Shown here piece by piece: positions 8,733 through 16,952 of a stretch of 64,000 bases of DNA (its first letter is position 1; the number at the start of each line of letters is the position of its first letter). Made by a program: the position numbers and the translations under genes. The notes beneath the pieces were generated by a model that saw only the letters and a list, made by a program, of their open reading frames with translations, had not been told where the DNA came from and ran no database searches. This DNA comes from JAZKFT01 sp039925965 (GTDB lineage: Bacteria; Bacteroidota; Bacteroidia; Chitinophagales; Chitinophagaceae), in NCBI GenBank assembly GCA_039925965.1, contig JBDSXW010000017.1:1-64000 (forward strand), given 5' to 3'.

Positions 8733-9344
8733 TTACGCCACAAGGCTTTTGGTCACATCACTCCAGGGACTCTGACCGGTGGAACCGATACCCGCTACCC
8801 GGAAATAAGCGTGAACGAGTGAAGGCAGGCCGGTAACGATGCCGTGGGCGCGGGTGCTGTGACCACAAATCACCCAGCCGTTATTGCCGTCAGCGCTTTT
8901 TTCTATCACATAGGTCCTGGCGCCGGCAAGCGGTTTCCAAGCCAATGATACCTCTCCGTTGCGCTCACTCATGGTGGCTCGAAGGTTCGACACATGTTCC
9001 AGTTCGGTAGGAGGGGTGGCGGCAGAGCGAACCTCGAAGCCGGCGCTACGGATCTTCTCTTCATCACCTTCGGATTCGTTTTGTATATAGGCTGCCAGCA
9101 GAGAAATTTTAAAATCCAGATCCTCTTCCCGTTTCAGCATGGCAGCTTTCAGGTTTCTGTCACCGGCATCTGCGGCCTGGAAAGCATTCTCGAGTCCATC
9201 GGTTGCGGCAGTCAATTCCGCAATTGAAGGTTTGGGGGTTGGGAAATTCGGGTTGCCGGTCATGGCTTTAATAATGATACCCGCTTTTTGCACTTTGGCT
9301 GGGACGGACAATCCTTTAAAGCCAATTTTTACTAATGCATTCAT
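8733..9344 (-). CDS. Fibronectin type III domain protein
   Basis: This 203-aa protein has no evident signal peptide. The first 120 residues are helical and charged (about 45-110 rich in A, E, K and L). Residues about 118-200 form an Fn3-like domain: a V-S-N-L-R-A-T strand, V-S-L-A-W-K-P-L-A-G-A-R-T-Y, and a terminal Y-F-R-V-A-G-I-G ... S-P-W-S. A longer frame begins at 9407, but the ATG at 9344 is preferred: it has A/G-rich sequence just before it and starts the conserved-looking helical part. Similar Fn3 proteins are common in Bacteroidota; their role is unknown. The gene lies next to the 21-bp repeat array. Confidence 0.75.
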   Translation of the reverse strand: MNALVKIGFKGLSVPAKVQKAGIIIKAMTGNPNFPTPKPSIAELTAATDGLENAFQAADAGDRNLKAAMLKREEDLDFKISLLAAYIQNESEGDEEKIRSAGFEVRSAATPPTELEHVSNLRATMSERNGEVSLAWKPLAGARTYVIEKSADGNNGWVICGHSTRAHGIVTGLPSLVHAYFRVAGIGSTGQSPWSDVTKSLVA

Positions 9345-9705
9345 GTCTTTTAAATTTTGAATTGAATAATTATAATGCCGGGATAAATATAAAAACAGTT
9401 GGTGCAATAAAACAATACATAGACGGTAGAAAGTATAGCGATTAACAATACTTTATAAAATAGATCATTCAGGATGCCGTTAGGTATACTACTAATATAT
9501 ATGGTTTGTTAATTAAATGTTATGGAATATGCTAATTTGCCCGGGAGCGGGTGTCAGGTCGCACGCAGCGAAAGTAATTTGCCTTCTGGCTGGCGAAAAT
9601 TCCCATCTGTATCCATCCAATGCAACCCCCACCGTATTTTAATCCCTTCTACCATTATCCCATGGCTTTCAACTCACACAAGTGTCTGCGTAAATTAGCC
9701 GCGTA
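9345..9705. other. Intergenic leader of the Fn3 gene, no gene seen
   Basis: This is an AT-rich stretch with stops in all frames. It must carry the minus-strand promoter of the Fn3 gene. No clear hairpin or RNA was seen, and the 21-bp array starts at its right end. Confidence 0.5.
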
Positions 9706-10062
9706 CCCACGGGGATTCGCCGTGTACCTATGCGGATTCGCAGCGTGCCCACAGGGATTCGCCGTATGCCCACGGTGATTCGCCGTGTGCCCATGGTGAT
9801 TCGCCATGTGCCCACGGGAATTCGTCGTGTGCCCACGGGAATTCGTCGTGTGCCCACGTTGATTTGTCGCGTGCCCCCGGTGATGCGTCGTGTGCCCACG
9901 GTGATGCGTCGCGTGCCCATGGGGATTCGTCGCGTGCCCATGGGGATTCGCCGCGTGCCCATGGGGATTCGCCGTATGCCCATGGTAACTCGTCCTGTGC
10001 CCATGGGAATTCCCTGTGTGCCCATGGGAATTCCCCGCGTTCCCACGGGAATTTGGACGCGA
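9706..10062. repeat. 17-copy, 21-bp minisatellite
   Basis: Seventeen imperfect head-to-tail copies of a 21-base unit occupy exactly 357 bases. A typical unit is CCCATGGGGATTCGCCGCGTG; the changing positions are mostly 5, 7-10, 13 and 16-20. Because 21 is divisible by three, several frames stay open on both strands and encode heptapeptide repeats (plus M-G-I-R-R-V-P, minus M-G-T-R-R-I-P). None has a convincing start or ribosome-binding site. Many units contain the palindromes CCCATGGG or GGGAATTCCC. It is more likely a non-coding tandem array or a binding-site cluster than a protein gene. Confidence 0.92.
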
Positions 10063-10420
10063 TGGTTTTAAAATGAATTGAAATCTACTGGGTTCGCCGC
10101 TTTACCCCTGTGAATAAACGCTGTGCTGGGGGCAAGGAATGGATTGCAAATGAACTGAAATGTACCATCTGGCATTTTTGAATGGTGGCGACGGAATCGC
10201 AATAGCGGGGAACACTCTAGTGCCGCACCTTGTACCAGGTTGCCACTGAGTACTTCGAATTTTATTTTTATGATTAAGGGATTGCCATTTTTGATAATTC
10301 GTTTACTGACGTTGGTGGCTGCATGCAAAACCAGTTTTCCAATTTGAGCCGGTAATAAATTACCTCCAAAGCCATTCCTGAGATAGCGTTGGAATCTACC
10401 CTCCTTATTTGTTCCAGAAC
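10063..10420. other. Intergenic, no supported gene
   Basis: A 127-codon minus-strand frame spans most of this region, but its only early ATG is inside the terminator hairpin of the neighbouring gene and no family was recognised. No RNA or other structure was seen. Confidence 0.4.
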
Positions 10421-10460
10421 AAAAAAATGCCCGTACACGAATGGAATTCATTGTACGGGC
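10421..10460 (-). terminator. Rho-independent terminator
   Basis: GCCCGTACA (10429-10437) pairs with TGTACGGGC (10452-10460). On the minus strand seven T residues follow (plus-strand A run 10421-10427). It is placed 30 bases after the stop of the gene at 10491. Confidence 0.88.
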
Positions 10461-10490
10461 GCTATATTGAAAAATGGTGTTACTGCAGCC

Positions 10491-11639
10491 TTATTCTTTC
10501 TTGTACCTGAACCTTACCACTGCGTTATTTTGTTCGGAAGAAGATATACGCAGATCGTAGCGATTGCCACCGCTTTTAACGATCATCAGCGCTGTATTTG
10601 GCGGAATAGATCCCAGGTTTTCGGCCACCATTGTTATTTCCTGGTCAGGATTGTCTTCGTCTATTTTTATCCGAAGGGTTATCGGCAAGGTGGATAATCC
10701 TTTCCGGTAGGCGATTTGTTTGCCATTTTGAAATACACTGATGGTGTCGCCGTCAATTTCGCCGTTATCGTAGAGTTCAATCAGGATTTCCGGGCCGGGG
10801 GTGAGAATGGTCTGAACAAGTTCATTCTTTCGCTCCTTAAACAACTTCGGTAATTCTGCAGGCTTAATTGGTTCTACCTTTTTAACCGGCTCGCTTTTTA
10901 CAATATCTTCTTTAATAATTTCCTTTTTAGGAGGAGGAACTATTACCACATCCCTTTTAGGAGGCGGTGTTACAGTGACTGGTTTTTTGCGCGTAACAAT
11001 AACCGGTGGTTTTGTTTTGGGAATATTTTTTGCAATGACCTGCGGCTGTTTCTTGAGGGGAGCGTCGGTCACTTTTTTCGCGGTATCGGGCTGCACAGCG
11101 ATCGGAGGTGGGTCCTTTTTCACTTCTTTCTCTTTCTCTTTTTCCTTTGCTTTTTCCTTCTTAATTACAAAATCTTCCTTTTTAAAATCAGAGTTAATCA
11201 CTTTTTCCAGATAGACCTTGCCGCTGCCCCCATCTTTTTTTGTTTTATAATGCATGCTGGTATAATCACCTTCAAGGATTTCACGGTTGCCTTCCCTGCG
11301 GTATTCCAGGTAGCAGGTAAACATGTAGACATTGTCGTTTCCGGGATCTCCTTCCATTTTATATTCCAGCAATTTGTCTTCCTGGAAAATGAGGTTTTTG
11401 GAGCTCGGCTGCCACATGCCTACCAGCGAAGCCTTTCCGTAAAACGCGGTGTTTTGATAAGAGTAGGTGATCCCTTTACATGCCCGGCCCGAGTTGTCGA
11501 TCTGCACTTCGTATTTATTATCCGAGCCAAACATGCTCTCCAGTTTGGTAGAATAAAATGTGCCGCGCCATACCCCGGTAAGATCCTGTGCAGATGCATG
11601 CAAAGCGGGCAATAGTAATAACAATAATAGTTTCTTCAT
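10491..11639 (-). CDS. Exported protein with Lys/Pro-rich linker
   Basis: This 382-aa protein starts with a poly-Leu signal peptide ending A-S-A-Q. The ATG at 11639 is chosen over an in-frame ATG 27 bases upstream because GGAAG precedes it and the signal peptide then begins normally. Residues about 18-150 form a beta-rich domain opening D-L-T-G-V-W-R-G-T-F-Y, a lipocalin-like arrangement. A highly charged linker (about 155-275) is built of K-E repeats and P-P-K segments, likely extended and periplasm-spanning. The C-terminal 100 residues form a beta domain with I-L-I-E-L-Y-D-N-G-E-I-D-G-D, seen in other Bacteroidota envelope proteins. Function unknown; monocistronic with its own terminator. 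Confidence 0.75.
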   Translation of the reverse strand: MKKLLLLLLLPALHASAQDLTGVWRGTFYSTKLESMFGSDNKYEVQIDNSGRACKGITYSYQNTAFYGKASLVGMWQPSSKNLIFQEDKLLEYKMEGDPGNDNVYMFTCYLEYRREGNREILEGDYTSMHYKTKKDGGSGKVYLEKVINSDFKKEDFVIKKEKAKEKEKEKEVKKDPPPIAVQPDTAKKVTDAPLKKQPQVIAKNIPKTKPPVIVTRKKPVTVTPPPKRDVVIVPPPKKEIIKEDIVKSEPVKKVEPIKPAELPKLFKERKNELVQTILTPGPEILIELYDNGEIDGDTISVFQNGKQIAYRKGLSTLPITLRIKIDEDNPDQEITMVAENLGSIPPNTALMIVKSGGNRYDLRISSSEQNNAVVRFRYKKE

Positions 11640-11963
11640 ATCACTTCCAAATTTGTTCTTTTTCAATTTTCCAAACCCAGGAAATTACGTTGTAAGCCTG
11701 TTGTTTTCAGAAGTTATTCTGGGTATCAACACAGTTTTCAAACAAGAAAACCCCGGGATACAAACGCCCTCATTATAATAAACAAAAATAAAAGTACCCC
11801 GGTTTTCGACAGCACTGGCGAAATTTGCCGCCCGGCCATCATTTTTAGCATTGTTTTAAAGATACACCTGGGCGCCGGAAAAGATGTTCCAAGAGCAGCA
11901 TGGCGGGGAACCAGCCTCTAATAGTAGGATCGGCGGAGAAAGTAACTGCTAAGACTTTGGCGG
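11640..11963. other. Intergenic between two minus-strand genes
   Basis: This stretch lies downstream of corA and upstream of the linker protein gene. There are stops in all frames and no strong terminator or RNA. Nothing further can be supported. Confidence 0.4.
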
Positions 11964-12902
11964 TTAAAATATTTTTTTCCTAACAAAATAATAACTGAGG
12001 ACGACCGAAAGAAGAATAGAAATGATGATCACGTAATAGAATGAATGCGCGTTATTTTGAAAAGGGTTGGGAATATTCATTCCAAACACACTGGAGATCA
12101 GTACCGGAACGGTCAACACGATGGTTACGATCGTAAGCCGTTTCATTACGTTATTGAGGTTGTTGCTGATAATGCTCGCAAATGCATCCAGGGTACTGCT
12201 AAGGATATTGGTGTAAATATTGGCCATCTCGAGGGCCTGGCTGTTGTCAACGATCAGGTCGTTGAGAAACTCACGCTCGTCCTCATTTAACTGGAGCATA
12301 TTGGTGCGTTCCATTTTTAGCATGAGGATCTCATTGCTTCGCAGGGTGGTTACAAAATACACCAGGCTTTTCTGGATCCGAACCAGTTCCAGTAACTCTT
12401 CGTTTCGATTACTGGCATAGAGTTTTTGCTCCAGTAAGTTTCTCCGCTGGTTAATTTCCTTGAGGTATTCGAGAAAATTCGTAACGATCTTCTCAAATAT
12501 TTTCAGCACCATCATTTTCCGGTTGTCGGGTTGCCTGTTCTGGAAAGTGTTGAGGAACTTTTTAATGGCGGCGTTCTCAAAGGAATTTACCGTGACAATC
12601 TGTTGGTGGGTGAGGATAATGCAGATCGGAATCGTGATATAATAGGCATCGCTTTCGTTGAACGAATTGTTCTCGGTTGGCGTTTTGATCACAATGAGTT
12701 TTACATTGTCTTCGATCTCAAAACGACTGCGTTCGTCGATATCGAGCGAGTCGGTTAAAAAGTCGAGCGGTATTTCCAGCGCATCTGATAATTCACTGAA
12801 TTCTTCCTGCCTTAGTGGCGGAAGCACATTTACCCAGGCACCGTGTTCAGGCTTATCCACTTCCACGGTATGACTATCGATATTGCGGAAATACTGGATC
12901 AA
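11964..12902 (-). CDS. corA: CorA-family divalent metal ion transporter
   Basis: This 312-aa inner-membrane channel should import Mg2+ or a related ion. The large N-terminal cytoplasmic domain (1-240) ends in the long pore helix. Two C-terminal membrane helices are present, and the family-defining G-M-N motif at 274-276 lies at the end of the first. The C-terminus is basic (V-R-K-K-I-F), as usual. The start appears to be TTG at 12902; no in-frame ATG fits a complete N-terminus. CorA homologues can also carry Co2+, Ni2+ or Zn2+, so the substrate is not fixed by sequence. Monocistronic. Confidence 0.9.
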   Translation of the reverse strand: MIQYFRNIDSHTVEVDKPEHGAWVNVLPPLRQEEFSELSDALEIPLDFLTDSLDIDERSRFEIEDNVKLIVIKTPTENNSFNESDAYYITIPICIILTHQQIVTVNSFENAAIKKFLNTFQNRQPDNRKMMVLKIFEKIVTNFLEYLKEINQRRNLLEQKLYASNRNEELLELVRIQKSLVYFVTTLRSNEILMLKMERTNMLQLNEDEREFLNDLIVDNSQALEMANIYTNILSSTLDAFASIISNNLNNVMKRLTIVTIVLTVPVLISSVFGMNIPNPFQNNAHSFYYVIIISILLSVVLSYYFVRKKIF

Positions 12903-12933
12903 AGGCTATAGGGGATTTGTGAGGCAAACTGCA

Positions 12934-12963
12934 ATTGGTCATTGGTCAATGGGTCATTAAGTC
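12934..12963. repeat. Short GGTCATT-type tandem repeat
   Basis: Four units of 7-8 bases (ATTGGTC, ATTGGTC, AATGGGTC, ATTAAGTC) lie upstream of corA. They match the larger array at 29569-29683. Confidence 0.7.
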
Positions 12964-13098
12964 AGGGAGCTATCAGACCAAACGATATGAAAGTTGTAAC
13001 ATTTGCCTGGACTTTACTTTGCCAGGTTCTATCACCCTAAATCACGACCTTAAAAGATAATGAGCCGCTGACCGAATAACTGATGACCAAATAACTGC

Positions 13099-13569
13099 TT
13101 ACCAGCAAAATTTAATCGTGATTCCTCCCCAGTCCTTGAAAATATCGCTGTTACCCACTACGTCTACGCTGGGTTGGTAATCTAACTGGATGGCGATAGG
13201 CGCGCTGGGGATTTTGAATTCAATGCCTAAAATGCCATCAAAACCGATAATCGGATTTTTGATATAGCTATTCTTTTGAATGTCTTTGTCCCAAATACCC
13301 AGGTGAAATCCTGGTCCTACAATAAAACGGAGCGAGCCGGATTTGGTAATTTTTGGACTTAATTCAAGGAGTGTGGTAAGACGGGTACCCTCATTATATT
13401 TTGTCAACAGGAACTCAATTGCGTCACCCTTTTTGTTGTAGTGCTTCAGGGAAACCGCTGCCGGCTGGTATTTAAGTCCGGCAGCCCAGTTGTAGGTACC
13501 ACCATTGTTTTGCGCAAAAGACATCAGGCCAGACAATAAAAAAATGCCGATAACTGTAAATTGTTTCAT
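13099..13569 (-). CDS. Small exported protein, probable beta-barrel
   Basis: This 156-aa protein has a clear signal peptide (residues 1-19, ending S-F-A-Q). The mature part has alternating strands such as A-A-G-L-K-Y-Q-P and L-R-F-I-V-G-P-G-F-H-L-G-I, and ends in an aromatic residue (I-K-F-C-W), as outer-membrane barrels often do. The size would fit a small 8-strand barrel. No named family was recognised. It is divergent from rimO with about 218 bases between the two starts. Confidence 0.7.
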   Translation of the reverse strand: MKQFTVIGIFLLSGLMSFAQNNGGTYNWAAGLKYQPAAVSLKHYNKKGDAIEFLLTKYNEGTRLTTLLELSPKITKSGSLRFIVGPGFHLGIWDKDIQKNSYIKNPIIGFDGILGIEFKIPSAPIAIQLDYQPSVDVVGNSDIFKDWGGITIKFCW

Positions 13570-13762
13570 CCGTGGATTTTAATTTATGAATCTTAAAGTG
13601 TGCAAATAAAGCCAATTTAGTTGATTAGTTGATGGGTTACTGCGTTTTAAAAGGGGGCCGGCTACCAGAAGGTTTCACACGGGTTCTCACGGGCTTTTCA
13701 TAAATGGCTACCTGCTGGTTTGATAATTAGCAAATCTGGCTGCTCGCCAAGCTACCAAGCCG

Positions 13763-13770
13763 TACATTTG
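13763..13770 (+). promoter_or_regulatory. Candidate -7 element of rimO
   Basis: TACATTTG fits the Bacteroidota TAnnTTTG element exactly and lies 17 bases before the rimO ATG. The expected TTTG about 19 bases upstream is poor. Confidence 0.5.
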
Positions 13771-13787
13771 CCGCCAATATAGAATTC

Positions 13788-15098
13788 ATGAAGACAAAGA
13801 CTTTACGAAAAGATAAAGTAAACATTATCACACTTGGCTGTAGTAAAAACCTGGTCGATAGCGAAGTGCTGAGCGGACAGTTGAGGGCCAACGAAATTGA
13901 TGTGGTGCACGAAAACAGCAAGCGGGACCACAATATCGTAGTGGTGAATACCTGTGGTTTTATTGATAAGGCCAAAGAGGAAAGCGTGAATACTATTCTT
14001 GACCAGGTGGAACTAAAGCGCCGCGGGAAACTGGATAAAGTATACGTCACCGGTTGTCTTAGTGAACGGTACCGTGAAAACCTGATGCTGGAAATACCTG
14101 AAGTGGATGCCTGGTTTGGCACCCTGGAGCTGCCGTTGATGCTGAAACAATTTGATGTTGATTACAAGAGCGAATTGTTGGGTGAGCGGATGTTGAGTAC
14201 CCCCCGGCATTATGCCTACATGAAAATAAGCGAGGGCTGCAACCGCACCTGCTCGTTTTGCGCCATTCCATTGATGCGGGGAAAACATGTGAGCCGCCCC
14301 ATGGATGCGCTGGTTGACGAAGCAAAACGATTGGTACAGGGCGGAGTTAAGGAACTAATGCTGATTGCCCAGGAGCTAACTTATTATGGGCTGGATATTT
14401 ACAAGGAACGCACATTGCCCGAGCTGATGCATCAACTGGCTGCCGTGCCGGGCCTGGAATGGATTCGCCTGCACTATGCCTACCCATCTAAATTTCCGCT
14501 GGAAATTATTGATGCCATGAAGGCACATGATAATATCTGCAACTACCTCGACATGCCGTTGCAACATGCCGCCAACAATATGCTGAAAAGCATGAAGCGG
14601 CAGATCACCCGCGAAGAGATGGAAGAACTTATTGGTGAGATCCGGAACCGCCTGCCAGAGATTTGCCTGCGCACCACCCTAATTGCGGGCTACCCAGGCG
14701 AAACGGAAAAGGATGTGGAAGAATTAAAAACCTTTTTACAAAAAATGCGTTTTGACCGCGTTGGCATTTTTAGTTACAGCCACGAGGAAAATACCAGTGC
14801 CTACGATTTGGCGGATGATGTGCCGGCCGATATAAAAGAACAACGGGCACAGGAAATAATGGAAGTGCAGCAGGAAATCTCCCTGGAGAAAAATGAAGCC
14901 AAAGTAGGCAAAACCTTTAAAGTACTCATTGATAAGAAAGAAGCCGGCCGCTACCTCGGTCGTACCGAATTTGATAGTGTGGAAGTGGATAACGAAGTGG
15001 TGATCAACAGCAGCAAGAAATTGCCAATTGGTGAATTTGTAAACGTGAAGATCACCAAGGCATACGATTACGATTTAGAAGGAGAGGTGGTGTCATGA
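13788..15098 (+). CDS. rimO: Ribosomal protein S12 methylthiotransferase
   Basis: This radical-SAM enzyme adds a methylthio group to the conserved Asp of ribosomal protein S12. The N-terminal MTTase domain carries its three cluster cysteines C18 (L-G-C-S-K-N), C56 (N-T-C-G-F) and C90 (T-G-C-L-S). The radical-SAM motif C151-x3-C155-x2-C158 (C-N-R-T-C-S-F-C) binds the second cluster. The C-terminal 65 residues are a TRAM domain. The L-G-C-S-K-N opening and the 436-aa length favour RimO over the related MiaB. It is followed by bshC after 165 bases. Confidence 0.95.
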   Translation: MKTKTLRKDKVNIITLGCSKNLVDSEVLSGQLRANEIDVVHENSKRDHNIVVVNTCGFIDKAKEESVNTILDQVELKRRGKLDKVYVTGCLSERYRENLMLEIPEVDAWFGTLELPLMLKQFDVDYKSELLGERMLSTPRHYAYMKISEGCNRTCSFCAIPLMRGKHVSRPMDALVDEAKRLVQGGVKELMLIAQELTYYGLDIYKERTLPELMHQLAAVPGLEWIRLHYAYPSKFPLEIIDAMKAHDNICNYLDMPLQHAANNMLKSMKRQITREEMEELIGEIRNRLPEICLRTTLIAGYPGETEKDVEELKTFLQKMRFDRVGIFSYSHEENTSAYDLADDVPADIKEQRAQEIMEVQQEISLEKNEAKVGKTFKVLIDKKEAGRYLGRTEFDSVEVDNEVVINSSKKLPIGEFVNVKITKAYDYDLEGEVVS

Positions 15099-15263
15099 TT
15101 TTGTAGAGATGCCATGCTGACGTCTTCTTGCAGGTCAAATTTGGATAGATATTTTTTTTGGAGACCAGCTTTTGTACTACCATGAATCTACATTGGCGAC
15201 GCTCCGTTCATCTACATTAATTCTATTTGGCGAAGCCAGGATTAATAAAATAAGGAGTACAAT

Positions 15264-16859
15264 ATGCAATCTACCTGTAGTTTTCTGCCTTATCAAAAAA
15301 CAAATTCTTTCTCCAAATTAGTGCTGGATTATCTGAATGCAGATGAAAAACTGAAGCCGTTTTATAAGCACCCGGTTTCTATGGAAGGCATTCATGCATC
15401 CATTGCAGCAAGAAAAAAATTTGCCACTAACCGGAAGGTTTTGGTGGAAGAATTAACCGCCCAATATGTTGGGTACGAGCTTACCCAAAAGCAGCAATAC
15501 AATGTATCTGCCTTGTTGCATGACAACACATTTACTGTTGTAACTGCGCATCAGCCAAATATTTTTACCGGCCACTTATACTTTATTTATAAGATACTGC
15601 ACACAATAAAACTATGTGAGTCATTAAAAGAGCAGCTGCCTGAAAACCAATATGTCCCTGTGTTTTACATGGGCAGCGAAGATGCCGACCTTGATGAACT
15701 GGGGCATATCAATGTGGCTGGTGAAAAGCTAAGCTGGGAAACCAGCCAGTCTGGCGCGGTAGGGAGAATGAATACGAAAGGACTCGAAAAAATCACAGAA
15801 AGGCTTAAAGGAGAGTTCGGCAATTTGCCGTTTGGTGAAGCGATGGTACAGCTTTGCACGGATGCCTATACGAAACATGACACCATTCAAACAGCCACTT
15901 TATACCTGGTAAATGAGCTGTTTAAAAATTATGGGTTACTGGTGCTGATACCGGATAATGTCAACCTGAAGCGGTTGTTTAATGGCGTGGTAAGAAAGGA
16001 ATTGTCCGAACAATTCAGTTATAAACTCGTAGCGGAATCCATTGCTAAAATTGGCAAACATTATAAAGTACAGGCAGGTGGCAGGGATATCAATTTATTT
16101 TACCTGGACGACGCAGGCCGCAGAGAACGCATAGAATTTCTTCATTCAAAATACCAGGTTCCGGAACTCGGCCTCATTTTTACCCAGGAAGAAATGCTGC
16201 AGGAACTGGATGCACACCCCGAAAGGTTTAGCGCCAATGTGATTCTGCGCGGTGTGTTTCAGGAAATGATCCTGCCCAATATCGCGTTTATCGGCGGCGG
16301 GGGAGAGTTGGCTTACTGGCTGGAATTAAAAACCGTGTTTGAAGCGGTTGGCGTTCCGTATCCCATGCTTATTTTACGTAATTCATTTTTAGTCATAGAT
16401 CCAAAAGCTAAACGCTTAATGGATATTTTGCAACTGACCATACCGCAATTGTTTTCATCCGAAATGGACTTGCAAAACCTGCTTACTGAACGCTCGACAA
16501 AAAACAGGTTAAAGCTCACGCAAGAAGAAGAGCAGGTGAACCAGTTGTATGCGCAGATGCAATGGCTGGCCGCGGCGGTGGACCCGACCCTGCAACCACA
16601 TGTAGCATCTTTGCATACAAGATCGTTGCAAAATATTCACGGACTCGAGAAGAAAATGCTGCGGGCAGAGAAAAGGAAATTTAAAGACCAGCACCGGCAA
16701 TTGGCCACGCTGCGTTCGATGCTTTTTCCAAATAACTCCCTACAGGAAAGGGTGGATAATTTTATGCCGCTGTATGCAAAATACGGAGCGGAATTATTGG
16801 ATGTTTTGTATGAATATTCGCTCGGTTTGGAAGGCGCATTCGGGGTGGTGGCATTGTAA
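15264..16859 (+). CDS. bshC: Bacillithiol biosynthesis cysteine-adding enzyme
   Basis: BshC catalyses the last step of bacillithiol synthesis, joining cysteine to glucosamine-malate. The 531-aa length is typical. Landmarks are T-A-H-Q-P-N-I-F-T-G near 95, Y-M-G-S-E-D-A-D-L-D-E near 135, the conserved L-R-G-V-F-Q-E-M-I-L-P-N-I-A-F-I-G-G-G-G-E block near 325-345, and a C-terminal coiled-coil segment (about 440-500). It has one of the few strong ribosome-binding sites here (AAGGAG at 15252-15257, seven bases before ATG). bshA and bshB are not in the window. Confidence 0.93.
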   Translation: MQSTCSFLPYQKTNSFSKLVLDYLNADEKLKPFYKHPVSMEGIHASIAARKKFATNRKVLVEELTAQYVGYELTQKQQYNVSALLHDNTFTVVTAHQPNIFTGHLYFIYKILHTIKLCESLKEQLPENQYVPVFYMGSEDADLDELGHINVAGEKLSWETSQSGAVGRMNTKGLEKITERLKGEFGNLPFGEAMVQLCTDAYTKHDTIQTATLYLVNELFKNYGLLVLIPDNVNLKRLFNGVVRKELSEQFSYKLVAESIAKIGKHYKVQAGGRDINLFYLDDAGRRERIEFLHSKYQVPELGLIFTQEEMLQELDAHPERFSANVILRGVFQEMILPNIAFIGGGGELAYWLELKTVFEAVGVPYPMLILRNSFLVIDPKAKRLMDILQLTIPQLFSSEMDLQNLLTERSTKNRLKLTQEEEQVNQLYAQMQWLAAAVDPTLQPHVASLHTRSLQNIHGLEKKMLRAEKRKFKDQHRQLATLRSMLFPNNSLQERVDNFMPLYAKYGAELLDVLYEYSLGLEGAFGVVAL

Positions 16860-16952
16860 TAAAACATTTCATTTTAAATTCTTGGGTTTTACCGGCTATA
16901 GACCTGGTAAACGATACACTTCGACACTATAACCAGCCTAACAATATTTGAT

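Noticed and set aside
9669..10076. Heptapeptide-repeat frames on both strands over the 21-bp array
   Set aside because: They are open because the period is divisible by three; none has a credible start or ribosome-binding site.
10068..10451. 127-codon minus-strand frame
   Set aside because: Its ATG lies inside the terminator hairpin of the gene at 10491 and no family was recognised.
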